Part shown: positions 47,961 through 59,995 of the stretch, in pieces
Layout of the letters: each line of letters begins with the position of its first letter
Numbering within the stretch: position 1 is the stretch's first letter
Source: Hymenopus coronatus
Lineage: Eukaryota > Arthropoda > Insecta > Mantodea > Hymenopodidae
DNA length: 64,000 bases
Reading direction: 5' to 3'
NCBI GenBank assembly: GCA_030762935.1
Contig: CM060886.1
Location: 34,333,509-34,397,508 of the forward strand
Notes under the pieces: generated by a model
Seen by the model: only the letters and a program-made list of their open reading frames with translations
The model's database searches: none
What the model was told of the DNA's origin: nothing
Program-made: the position numbers and the translations under genes

Positions 47961-50900
47961 CACCCCCTCACCACCGTTGCCACTACGCCGCCACGGCCTC
48001 GACCACGATCATGATTACCACCACGACCAGTACTCACCACCACTACGAGCCAGATCACAACCACAACCACCACTAATCACCACCACCACGACCATCACCA
48101 TCATCATCATCAACACCACCACGACCATCACCATCATCAACACCACGACCACCACGACCATCAACATCAACACCACTACGGCCAACACTATCATCAACAC
48201 CACCACACCACGACCACGACCATCACCACCACCACCACGACCATCACCATCATCAACACCATCATCAACACCATCAACACCACCACACCACGACCATCAC
48301 CATCATCGACACCATCATCACCACCACCACGACCATCACCATCATCAACACCATCATCACCACCACGACCATCAACATCAACACCACCATGTCCAACACC
48401 ATCATCAACACCATCATCAACACCACCACACCACGACCACGACCATCACCATCACCACCACGACCATCACCATCATCAACACCACCGCGACCAACACCAT
48501 CAACACCACCACACCACGACCACGACCACCACTAATCACCATCAACACCACCACGACATCACCATCATCAACACCACCACGACCATCACCATAATCAACA
48601 CCACCACGACCACGACCACCACGACCACGACCACCACGACCATCACCATCATCAACACCACCACACCATCATCAACACCACCACACCATCACGACCATCA
48701 CCATCATCAACACCACCACACCATCACGACCATCACCATCATCAATACCACCACGACCATCATCATCAACACCACCACGACCACGACCACCACGATCATC
48801 ACCATCATCAACACCACGACCACCACGACCATCACCATCATCAACACCACCACGACCACGACCACCACGACCATCACCATCAACACCACGACCACGACAA
48901 CCACGACCACCACGACCATCACCAACACCACCACACCACCACGATCATCACCATCATCAACACCACCACACCACCACAACCATCACCATCATCAACACCA
49001 CCACAACACCACAACCATCACCATCATCAACACCACCACAACCATCACCATCATCAACACGACCACACCACCACAACCATCACCATCATCAACACGACCA
49101 CACCACCACGACCATCACCATCATCAACATCACCACGACCATCACCATCATCAACACCACCACAACCATCACCATCATCAACACCACCACACCACGCCCA
49201 CGACCACCACTAATCACCATCAACACCACTACATCACCATCATCAACACCACCACACCACGCCCACGACCACCACTAATCACCATCAACACCACAACGAC
49301 CATTACCATCATCAACACCACCACACCACGCCCACGACCACCACTAATCACCATCAACACCACTACGACATCACCATCATCAACACCACCACGACCATCA
49401 CCATCATCAACACCACCACGACCATCACCATCATCAACACCACCACGTACATCATCATCAACATCACATTCATCAATACCACCACACCACCGCCACGACC
49501 ATCACCATCATCAACACCACCATGACCATCACCATCATCAACACCACCACAACACCACCACGACCATCACTATCATCAGCACCACCATCATCAACACCAC
49601 CATGACCATCACCATCATCAACACCACCATAATCAACACCACCACGACCATCACCATCATCAACACCACCATGACCATCACCATCATCAACACCACCATG
49701 ACCATCACCATCATCAACACCACCATGACCATCACCATCATCAAAACCACCATCATCAACACCACCATCATCAACACCACCACACCACCACCACGACCAT
49801 CACCATCATCAACACCACCATGTCCATCACCATCATCAACACCACCACACCACCACCATGACCATCACCATCAACACCACCACACCACCACCACGACCAT
49901 CACCATCAGCAACACCACCATGATCATCACCATCATCAAACCACCATGACCATCACCATCTTCAACACCATCATGACCATCACCCTCATCAACACCACCA
50001 CACCATCACCACGACCATCAGCATCATCAACACCACCACACCACCACCACGACCATCACCATCATCAACATCACCACACCACGACCACCACCATCATCAC
50101 GACCACGACTATCACCATCATCAACACCACCACACCACGAGCACGACCATCACCATCATCAACACCACCACAAGACTAATCACCACTAATCACCACCATC
50201 ACCACGACCACCATCACCATCACCACCTACACCATCACCACCACCATCACCACCATCACCATCACCACCACCATCACCATCAACTCCACCATCACCATCA
50301 CCACCACCATCACCATCACCACCACGTCACCATCACCACCATCACCACCACCATCACCATCACCACCACCATCACCACCACTATCACCATCACTATCACC
50401 ATCACCACCACCACCATCACCACCATCATCACCATCACCACCATCATCACCCCCACCACCACCATCACCATCACCACCACCATCACCACTACTACCACCA
50501 CCATCACTACCAACACCTTCACACCACCATCACCATCACCATCACCACCACCATCACCACTACTACCACCACCACCATCACTGCCAACACCTTCACACCA
50601 CCATCACCATCACCACCATCACCATCACCATCACCACCACTATCACCGTCACCATCACCACCATCACCATCACCACCATCATCACCCCCACCACCACCAT
50701 CACCATCACCACCACCATCACCACTACTACCACCACCGCCATCACTACCAACACCTTCACACCACCATTACCATCACCTTCACCATCACCACCACTATCA
50801 CCATCACCATCACCACCATCACCATCACCACCATCATCACCCCCACCACCACCATCACCATCACCACCACCATCACCACTACTACCACCACCGCCATCAC

Positions 50901-52219
50901 TACCAACACCTTCACACCACCATTACCATCACCTTCACCATCACCACCACCATCACCATCACCATCACCACCACCATCACCATCACTATCACCACCACCA
51001 TCACCACTACTATCACCACCACCATCTCTACCAACACCTTCACACCACCATCACCATCACCATCACCATCACCACCACCACCATCACCATCACCATCACC
51101 ATCACCACCATTATCACCATCACCACCAACATCACCACCATCATCACCATCACCACCATCATCACCCCCACCACCACAACCCCCACCACCACCACCATCA
51201 CCATCACTACCAACACCTTCACACCCCATCACCATCACCACCATCACCATCACCATCACCACCACCACCATCACCATCACCACCACCATCACCACTACTA
51301 CCACCACTACCATCACCTTCACACCACCATCACCATCACCACCACCATCACCATCACCATCACCATCACCATCACCACCACTACTACCACCACCACCATC
51401 ACTACCAACACCTTCACACCACCACCATCACCATCACCACCATCATCACCACCACCACCATCACTACCATCACCACCACCATCACCACCATCACCATCGC
51501 CCTCACTACCATCACCATCACCACCCTCACTACCATCACCACCATCACTACCATCACCATCACTACCATCACCATCACCACCATCACCATCACCACCATC
51601 ACAATCATCACCATCACAATCACAATCATCACCATCACCATCACAATCATCACCATCACCATGACCACCACCATCACCACCATCATCACCACCATCATCA
51701 CCATCACCACCACTATCATCACCATCATCATCACCATCACTATCACCATCACCATCACCACCACTATCATCACCATCATCACCATCATCACTATCATCAC
51801 CATCATCATCACCATCACTATCACCACCACCATCATTATCACCATCACCGTCACCACCATCATCATCACCACCATCACCACCACTACTACCACCATCACC
51901 ACAACTACCACTACCTCACTACCACCATCACCATCTCCACACCATCACCATCACCACAACCACGACCACCACCACCATCACCACCACCACACCATCACCA
52001 CCACCACACCATGACCTCGACCACGACCACCACCATCACCACCACCACCACCACCACCACCACTACCACCATCACCACCACCACCATCACCATCACCACC
52101 ACCACACCATGACCTCGACCACGACCACCACCACCACCATTACCATCACAGCCACCACCACACCATGACCACGACCAACACAACCTCCACGACACTAACC
52201 ACGACCATCAAAATCATCT
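47961..52219 (+). repeat. 4.2-kb CAC/ATC-type compound satellite
   Basis: Built from trinucleotides CAC, ACC and ATC; the plus strand is almost free of G. Four domains are visible. 47961-50170 uses units of about 27 bp like CACCACGACC-ATCACCATCATCAA. 50170-51420 is (ACCATC)-rich with a recurring TACCAACACCTTCACACC landmark at about 50508, 50748, 50902, 51031 and 51405, plus variants. 51420-51925 is (ATC)n-rich. 51925-52219 repeats CACCATGACC and CTCGACCACGACC. Long open frames on both strands (poly-Thr/Ile/His; poly-Val/Met) follow from the composition and are not genes. Confidence 0.95.
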
Positions 52220-52305
52220 AGAGAGACGGAAGCATTACAATGAAGTGTTCCCGCAGAAAATGTCACGCTGTATGAGAGAAGAATTATGTTCAGTATATCA
52301 ATTGA

Positions 52306-52348
52306 TACTAATAGTTATATTATAAAGGTTTTGTTTTACTCTTTCCAG
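52306..52348 (+). promoter_or_regulatory. branch point and 3' splice site of the Duox exon
   Basis: TACTAAT at 52306-52312 matches the branch-point consensus, with the branch A about 37 bases before the AG at 52347-52348. A T-rich tract from about 52329 lies between them. An alternative AG two bases downstream (52349-52350) would also keep the frame readable. Confidence 0.7.
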
Positions 52349-52429
52349 AGCGGCAGTACAGCTTCACGGAGAAGCAGCGGTACGATGGATGGTTCAACAA
52401 TCTCGCACATCCGGACTGGGGATCAGTCG
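52349..52429 (+). CDS. Duox: internal exon of dual oxidase (Duox), start of peroxidase-homology domain
   Basis: An 81-base exon. The acceptor is a pyrimidine-rich run ending CTTTCCAG at 52348; the donor is GTAAGT at 52430-52435. After two leading bases the frame reads RQYSFTEKQRYDGWFNNLAH followed by PDWGSV, leaving one base, so the downstream intron is phase 1. The motif QRYDGW(F/Y)NNL is the hallmark at the mature N-terminus of DUOX peroxidase-homology domains. DUOX enzymes are membrane NADPH oxidases that release hydrogen peroxide; in insects they serve gut immunity and cuticle or egg-coat crosslinking. The exon is much more GC-rich than its surroundings. The signal-peptide exon upstream and the exon encoding the following (S/A)YxDGVY block were not found, so both flanking introns are probably long. 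Recognition is from memory of the family motif, not a search. Confidence 0.85.
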
Positions 52430-52435
52430 GTAAGT
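52430..52435 (+). promoter_or_regulatory. 5' splice site of the Duox exon
   Basis: GTAAGT directly follows CAGTCG and matches the metazoan donor consensus exactly after the exon boundary. It leaves a phase-1 intron. Confidence 0.75.
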
Positions 52436-53061
52436 ATCAATGCTTCCATGTGGACAGGCACCTTACAGACATTCAGACAACGTATCTGTGAAATTATAAA
52501 GCAAAATTGAAAATTAAAACATTACTATTCTCCTAAATAAAATAGTTAGCTTTCAAACGTTCAGAAAATATAATTTTCTCTAGTTGGCATATTTGAATTA
52601 CAATATAACAGAAGCTAAAATGCCTATAATAGGCAAAGCCGGTCTTGTTTTCTCGCAAACTTTTACAAAAAAGTTAATTGTTGTACAATAATTATCGGTT
52701 AACTTAAAAAATCAAACCTTTTTATAAAGCCATGTAATGCAACATTTTATTTTATTATATGAAAACTTTAAAAATGTGGCATGTGAAGAACTTTATTAAA
52801 ACGATCAATTTACACAATGAAAATCAATTTTAAAATAAGCAGGTAGGCATTGTTTTGAAATATAGCAAAAATATTATTGCTATTTTGAGTAATACCTGTC
52901 ATAGATACTTTTCAATAAAGTGTGTTGCACACTGTGCGTTTTCTAACATTCACAGATACGTTATCTTATGTCATCTTTTGGAAGAAGGTATCCTCTTTTT
53001 AGACCGCATATTGAGTTTTTGCTAATGGTTTCTATTATGGAGAACTAAAATGCTACTTTTT
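52436..53061. other. AT-rich intron sequence after the Duox exon
   Basis: No repeat or second exon recognised. Presumed start of the downstream Duox intron. Confidence 0.45.
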
Positions 53062-53896
53062 GCTTTCTCTACATGAACTATGCTCATAGTGTATAGAGAA
53101 GGTATTGTATTGCACCCAAAAATTCCATTCCAAGATTTCTCCGCAAAACATGTTTTGGGTCCCCTGAATCCAAAAAAAATATTTTTTCAAAAAGGTCCAT
53201 AGCTCAAAAACGAAAAGACCGTTGAACACCAAACTTGGTATTTAAGTTTGGTATCTTCCAAGGATGTGACACAAAGATTTTCAAGAAAGACTCCCCACAC
53301 CCAACTATCCTTTACATGGAACTTTTTTCAAAAAGTTTTGATTTTCTTAAAAATGGTTCTAATGATTTTGTTTAAAATATCGTATTATAAAGATATTTAA
53401 CTGACAAATAAAATGTATATCTTGAATTTTCTGGGAATAACCTCTGAAGACTACTTTATTCTGGATCAATTTTACGGAATTTTTCATAACTGCTAAACCG
53501 TAAGAGATGGACAAAATCTTACTACACAAAAAATGTAGAGCACATTAAAACACACAATTTATGTTTTACATATATATCTTTTCGTGGAGTTGATCGTTCT
53601 TCAGATATTCATTGTTTTTTGTTTCAGCTATGAAAAACTTATTTTTCTCATATAGGAATTTGTCAACTCCTTCCCATATAAACAAAGGAACTTTAGTCAC
53701 TTAGCAACCAGTATTTGACTATCACTTTAACCTATGGTACTCCCTTTTTTCGCTTTTACTTACAGGAAGCAAGTAATAAGACTATTTCTGCTATTTTTTC
53801 TCGGTTAGATGAAGTAATTTGGAGCATAAGCTTTTTAACAATACTGTTTTGCAGAAATGTAGAGAAAGTCATGTGAATGGAACATATCAAATTTTT
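53062..53896 (-). mobile_element. HDR repeat, full length
   Basis: TGCTTTCTCTACATG to CATATCAAATTTTT. Subfamily 1. The (AC)n site is lost: AAAGGTCC joins directly to ATAGCTCAAAAACG. Confidence 0.9.
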
Positions 53897-54311
53897 AGAA
53901 ATGGTTAATTCGACAGAGCTACCAGCAGCAGAGAGATCCAAATACCCACCAAATCCTGGGATGTTTTAACATGTTTTTACATGCCACTTCCAGAACAGAT
54001 TAAGCATAGCATCCACTTGCTGGTTCAAAATATAATTGATACTTTTAATTCCTGTAAAAGCATGTTTTGTTAATATGGGAATGTCAAATTTTGATATTGC
54101 GTTTTGAAATCCACCTTCATAGCCCTCCGTGCAACATCACACAATTACGTAAGGTATTGAAATTGACGAACTTTGATTAATAACATAACCTACATCAGCA
54201 GAGGCAATAACCAAAACAACAGTACCTGAAGTTAAAAGCTTCAGAATTTGTAATTTAATTAACAGAGTGATGCTGTTGATAATTTTCCCGAGGATTCTTT
54301 ACCAAATTGGT
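53897..54311. other. unique sequence
   Basis: Nothing recognised. A short GC-richer patch lies at 53910-53965. Confidence 0.4.
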
Positions 54312-55176
54312 ACTTTCTCTATAGTACTATGTACAAAGTGTATAGAGAAGGTATTGTATTGCACCCAAAAAGTCTATACTAATATTTCACCGGAAATACA
54401 TGTTTTGTGACTCCCTGAATTAAAAAAAGAAAAAAGCATTTGTAGTAAAACGTTCGTGTGTGTGTAAGTCTGTGTGTGTGCGCGCGTCTGTGGGCAGTAT
54501 AGCTCAAAAACGAAAACACCGTTGAATACCAAACTTCATATTTAAGTTTGGTATCTTCCAAGGATGCGACATGAAGATTTTCAAGAAAATCCCCCACCCC
54601 CTTTACCTGGAACCTTTTTCGGAAATTTTGATTTTCTTAAAAATGGCTCTAACGATTTGAATTAAAATACTGTATAATAAATATATTTACCTGACAAATA
54701 AAATGTATATCTTGAATAGCCTCTGAAGACTGCTTTATTCGCGATGAATTTTACGAAATTTTGCATAACTGCTTAACCGTAAGCGTTGGACAAAGGCTTA
54801 CCACGCAAACAATGTACAGCACGTTAAAACACACAATTTATATTCTATTCATTTTTTTCTTGGAGTTGATCATTTATTAGATATTCCTTATTTTTGGTTT
54901 CATGTTTAAAAACTTACGCTTCTCTCATACAGGAATTTGTCAACTCCTGACCATACAAACAAAGAAATTTCAGTCACATAGCAACCAGCTTTTGAGTATC
55001 ACTTTAATCTATGGCACTCCCTTATTTCGCTTCTATTTACAAGGAAGCAAGTGATAAGACTATTTCTGCTAATTTTTTCTCGGTTAGCATGAAGTAAATA
55101 GAAGCATAAGTTTCTAACAATAATTTGTTGCACAGCTGTAGAGAAAGTAATGTGAATGGAACACATCAGATTTTTT
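54312..55176 (-). mobile_element. HDR repeat, full length (first of tandem pair)
   Basis: ACTTTCTCTATAGTAC to CACATCAGATTTTTT. Subfamily 1. GTGTGTGTAAGTCTGTGTGT lies at the variable site. A small deletion removes TTTTCTGGGAA near 54716. Confidence 0.9.
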
Positions 55177-55188
55177 GTATCCATTTTT

Positions 55189-56016
55189 ACTTTCTCTACA
55201 CGTGCTATGTATGTAGTGTATAGAGAAGGTATTGCAGTCCACCCAAAAACTCGTACCGAGATTTCACCGGAAATACATGTTTTGGGTCCCCCTGAACCCA
55301 AAAAAAGCATTTTTGCAAAAAGGTTCTTGTGTATATGTGTGTGTGCGTGTGTGTGTCTGTGGGTCTGTGGACAGCCTAGCTCAAAAACGAAAATACCGTT
55401 AAATACCAAACTTGGTATTCAAGTTTGGTATCTTCCAAGGATGCGACACGAAGATTTTCTAGAAAATCCCCAATGACACTTTACATGGAACTTTTTTCGA
55501 AAACTTTGATTTTGATTAAAATGTCATACATTTAAGTTACCTGATAAATAAAAAATATATCCTGAATTTTCTGGGAATAGCCTATGAAGATTACTTTACT
55601 CAGGATGAACTTTACGGAATTTTAACTTCTAAACCGTAAGAGATGGACAAAAGCTTGACATAAAAAAATGTAGAGCGTACTAAAACACACAATTTATGTC
55701 GTGGAGTTGATTGCTTTTTAGATATTCCTTGTTTTTTTGTTTCAGGGTTAAAACTTATACCTTTCTCATAAATAAATTTGTCAATTCCTGTCCATATAAA
55801 CAAAGGAACTTGTCACATAGCAACCAGCTTTTGACTATCACTTTAACCTATGCTACGCCCTTATTTTGCTTCTACTTACAAGGAAGCAGGTAATAAGGCT
55901 ATTTCTGCTAATTTTTTCTCGATTAGCATGAAGTAAATAGAAGCATAAGCTTTTTAACAATACTTTGTTGCAGAGATGTAGAGAAAGTCATGTGAATGGA
56001 ACACATCAGATTTTTT
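55189..56016 (-). mobile_element. HDR repeat, full length (second of tandem pair)
   Basis: Starts 12 bases after the previous copy, same orientation: TTTTTACTTTCTCTACACG to CACATCAGATTTTTTGG. Subfamily 1. The spacer GTATCC and right flank GGATAC are mutually inverted. Confidence 0.9.
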
Positions 56017-57459
56017 GGATACGGTTCCCTCTTGAAAACACTTGTAGACTCCTTCCAAGATTTTCACTTTCTGATTTCTTGTGTATTTTCTACTCTATTT
56101 CAAGGCCTGTAATTCGACGTAGTAAACAATGTCAGTTATATAGATAGTTACACCAGCTTTGGAGTATATTTATGGCTACATTTCATGAAGGTACAGCAGA
56201 AATCTTCATGATGGGACATTTTCGTGAAAACGTTTTCAGTTTTGTTGTTGATTCCATATTTTAAATTCGTCATTATCTAAAATGTACATAGTAAATTAGA
56301 AAAAAATGAGCTTGGAAATGTTTTATTCTTAGAACCTGTTCCTTAAACTCGGTTACAAGAGTTTAAAATGTATAACAATTTATGTTTCCAGCACCAAAAT
56401 CAACTTTTTTCTCCGCTTAAAAGTTTTCGGAGAAAAATCATCTTTCTATATTGGACTTATATTGATTCCAACTTCAATATGACTTATTCTTTCACGAATA
56501 ACAGTTTTATGAAACTTAATTATTAGTAAAATCCATGAAGAATTTAAACTTTTAATTGGAAAGAAATTAATAGGGGATTCTATATTTATGTTCATTTCTA
56601 TTTGTTCCATCATTTTAAATAATATCAGAAATAATGCTGGTATTTTTATAATTTTAATAAGATATACATAAATCAGGATATATCATTCCCCCTCCTCATT
56701 TCTCAGTTTAAAAACTGTGCTATGTAGATCAAAATGTTTTTAAAGAGTCAAGAGAACATATAATTACTATTGCTATTATTTTCCGAAGAATTAACTAGTA
56801 TGGGTCTTAAAATATTTGCGGAGTTTCTGTCGATAAATCAAGAAACGTTCTTCTGTTCAAATTATAAGATTAAAGAGCGGCAAATGAGTGATTACAGTAA
56901 TAAACAGCTGCAATATTCCTAATTTACAGTAATAAAATGCATTCAGTCGCAGAGTAACGGGATGATTTATAGACTTGATGAGGCAATCAAACGCTGGAAA
57001 ATAGCCCGTATACAATCCTGTGCGATACGGCCAGAAGAAGATATAATCATTATTGTTATGTAATAATACCTGTCAATTTTACTTCAATATATGCGAAATG
57101 CAACATCTGCTTGAAATTTGACCTTCAGATGGAAGGTACACACAACTCCGAGCATAAATCATGTCCCAACTTTTTACCCATTCAGAGCACAGCAGGTGGA
57201 GGCTTCACCTCTGACTGATTCTCAAACCAATCACAAATTATTTCAACCAAATGACTGTCATAGTGAAAATTTAATTTCATGTTTTTGGGCATACTTAAAT
57301 AATTAATAATTTTAGAATACTTATTTAATGATAGTGAATCCTTGCGTTAAAATGACCATAAAGGAATTGTAAGCCGGGAGTGATTTCTTTAAGGAATGAC
57401 AACAGCCTTACGTTAGGTTTGTTTTGACTGTTTTAGCGAGCATTCTAAATTTATTGTAG
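56017..57459. other. long AT-rich unique stretch
   Basis: No ORF with recognised content. A slightly GC-richer patch at 56940-57030 was checked for a Duox exon and rejected. Confidence 0.4.
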
Positions 57460-58147
57460 AAAAAAATCTGATGTATTCCATTCACATGACTTTCTCTACA
57501 TCTCTGCAATAAATTGTTGTTAAAAAGCTTATGCTTCTATTTACTTCATTTTAATTGAGAAGAAAATAGTGGAAATAGTCTCATTACTTCCTTCCTTGTA
57601 GGTAGGGAGTACTAAAGGCTAAATTGATGACCTAAACTGGTTGCTATGTGACTCAAGTTTCTTTGCTTGTATGGGCAGGAATTTTACAAGAAAAGTATCA
57701 TTTTTTTCAAATCTGAAACCAAAAACAAGGAATATGTCAAAAACCATCAACTCTACGAAAAAAATATACCTGACATAAATTGTGTGTTTTAATGTGCTCT
57801 ACATTTTTTCTGTGTTGAGTTTTTGTCCATCTGTTACGCTTTAGCAGTTATGCAAAATTCCGTAAAATTCATCCAGAATAAAGTAGTCTTCAGAGGCTAT
57901 TCCCAGAAAATTCAAGATATACATTTTATTTGTCAGGTAAATATCTTTAATATTTGACATTTTAATCAAATTCGTTAGAGCCATTTTTAAGAAAATCAAA
58001 GTTTTCGGAAAAAGTTCCATGTAAAGGGTAGCTGGGGGTGGGGGGATTTTCTTGAGAATCTTCGAGTCGCATCCTTGGAAGGTACCAAACTTAAATACCA
58101 AGTTTGGTACTTAACGGTATTTTCGTTTTTGAGCTATGTTGTCCACA

Positions 58148-58208
<61 letters not shown>

Positions 58209-58350
58209 GCACACACGTGGACGTTTTTGTAAAAACATTTTTTTTCGATTCAGGGGGACCCAAAACATGTGAAATCTCGGTATGGAAATTTTGGGTGCAA
58301 TACAATACCTCCTCTATACACTATGTACACAGTACGTGTAGAGAAAGTAA
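57460..58350 (+). mobile_element. HDR repeat, full length (reference copy)
   Basis: Best copy for reading family structure. The 5' end is AAAAAATCTGATG. The subterminal ACTTTCTCTACA (57489-57500) is perfectly inverted at the 3' end as TGTAGAGAAAGT (58337-58348). The internal stem GTACCAAACTT (58082-58092) pairs with AAGTTTGGTAC (58100-58110) across a 7-base loop. (AC)n lies at 58147-58204. The 3' palindrome is at 58308-58348. No coding capacity. Organisation resembles non-autonomous Helitron2/Helentron elements (asymmetric inverted ends, 3' hairpin, no target duplication), but a foldback or MITE origin is not excluded. Confidence 0.9.
58147..58204 (+). repeat. (AC)n microsatellite in HDR copy
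   Basis: About 29 AC units, the longest in the window. Confidence 0.97.
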
Positions 58351-59018
58351 GAATGTCAACTCCCCACAATTACGGGCGACCAAATTCGAGAGGGTGCATC
58401 AGACAAATAATTTTAAAATGTTACTAAATAATACAAGGAGGATAAATGATAATGGCTATTAAAGGTATATATTTAGAAAAAGTGCAAGTCATCAAGCCAG
58501 TTCGTTACAGCATGCTCTACACTTGATAGTAATGTAATGCGATTGAACAATGAAGAACGGCAACAGCTAAATATTTCGTCTTTCCTTTTGTAAAGCCCAC
58601 CTATTTCCATGTGGCTATAGTGTTTTGGATAATACTGAAAGCTCCCACTATTAGTACGGGTACTTCGGTGACCCCCAGGGAATATTTTTTTTTGAAGTAA
58701 AGGACTCTTGACACAGATTGAATCGTGGCATATAGCTTCATTGACCATTTCATCGGCCTCCTCATTTTGCGACGGTAGCTGTTAGTGCGGGTTCGTATCC
58801 CGGGTGCAGGTTTTGGCTATTAGGAATGGTGTGGATATTTATGTGCCCTAGCTCAGGATTTTGTTGGCATGGAATCTCTTTTCAGGTGAGGTAAGACAAG
58901 TGATTTTCTTGGAGTTCCAGACTATTATTGAACTCATTTATTAATTTCGTTCGGCCTTTTTTGCCGACGAACACACACGCATTCCTCCTAAATTTTCTAC
59001 TCTTAAGTTACGCTTTAC
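58351..59018. other. unique sequence with possible SINE trace
   Basis: 58755-58790 contains a B-box-like GGGTTCGTATCCC preceded by GACGGTAGCTGTTAGTG, suggesting a worn tRNA-derived repeat on the plus strand. A 91-codon minus ORF (58473-58748) has no recognised motif. Confidence 0.3.
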
Positions 59019-59292
59019 TTAATCGCGCCTTTTATTACTTTTGGTGCAGTGATTTCGTTCGTACTCTGGTCTTATTAAATTAACTATTTCCGGCTCAACT
59101 AAAGGTAGCTTGTTCGGTTCCATACGGACCTCAAATATCACATCTTTGCTCTGCGGATGTTCCATGCCAAGTGACAAAAGTGTCACTTCACCAGTTATGT
59201 TTACCTTCGGGCAGTGTAACCTCACCCCTTCCGTTGAATGCCCTACCCTTAACGGTACTATCCTACCTGGGTCGGTCGTCAGCTCGTGACAA
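59019..59292 (-). pseudogene. unidentified protein-like ORF fragment
   Basis: An open minus-strand frame of about 90 codons bounded upstream by a stop and ending in TAA/TGA context. It reads in part LTTDPGRIVPLRVG, then VRLHCPKVNITGEVTLLSLG and KLPLVEPEIVNLIRPEYERN. Composition and the alternation of hydrophobic and charged residues look like real protein. There is no ATG near the start, so it would be an internal exon or a remnant. I do not recognise the family; a mobile-element or virus-derived origin and a host exon are all possible. Confidence 0.35.
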
Positions 59293-59299
59293 CTCGGCT

Positions 59300-59879
59300 A
59301 CTTAGACGTGTTTAAAACTTTTCTTCTCTGACCATTTCCAATGTACATTTGCCCCCTCTTTATAATTATATTATTTGCAATAGTTTATATCTCCATTTTA
59401 AATAACTTTTAGCCCCATGACAAGACGTGTACAGTCCCAATTTTCAGGAAGGTCCGTTTAGAAAATGCAATGTAGAAGCTTAATTAGGTTAGCTTCGTGC
59501 AGAAGTATTTGTCTTTAAGAATTTTACAATGATTTTTGTTACAGTTATGTATTGTTAACATTATTACAAAATGCTGTCGCATTTATCAGTTCATGAAGCA
59601 TTTTAATATATTCGGTATTATGTATATTTGGAAACACTAGAATTTGACATTTCGGTTTTTTATTTATTTATTTTTATAGTGCTTAACGCCTGCTTTTACT
59701 ACTTGAAGCACCGCAGGTGAGGACAACGTTTCACAGTAAACTATAAATACTGTGATTAGGTAACTAGGGCTCAATACAACATTGTTACACCATCTTTTAG
59801 CTTCAAAAGTGCATGTAATATCAGAAAAAAACTGATAGCCACATAAATATCATTAGCTGTTCAGTATACAAACTATTCA
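59300..59879. other. AT-rich unique sequence
   Basis: Nothing recognised apart from (TTTA)-rich runs near 59660-59680. Confidence 0.4.
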
Positions 59880-59992
59880 TATAAAAGTTTATTCTTTTAT
59901 CTAATCATGCAACGTTAATTAAACATAGGCATTGGTGTTACTACTTGTTTCTTTGGAAACAGAACGGAAATAAGGGAATATTTTGGACTAAA
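59880..59992 (+). mobile_element. HDR 5' fragment, older subfamily
   Basis: TTTATTCTTTTATCTAATCATGC, ACTACTTGTTTCTTTGG and GAACGGAAATAAGGGAATA follow HDR 5' order. Both ends missing. Confidence 0.6.
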
Positions 59993-59995
59993 GCT

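Noticed and set aside
47977..51911. Long open frames (up to 205 codons) of Thr/Ile/His or Val/Met repeats
   Set aside because: They arise because CAC/ATC/ACC trinucleotides rarely make stop codons in any frame; they track the satellite exactly and have no unique sequence.
47961..52219. CRISPR array
   Set aside because: No constant repeat with unique spacers; the array is a continuous trinucleotide satellite in a eukaryotic setting.
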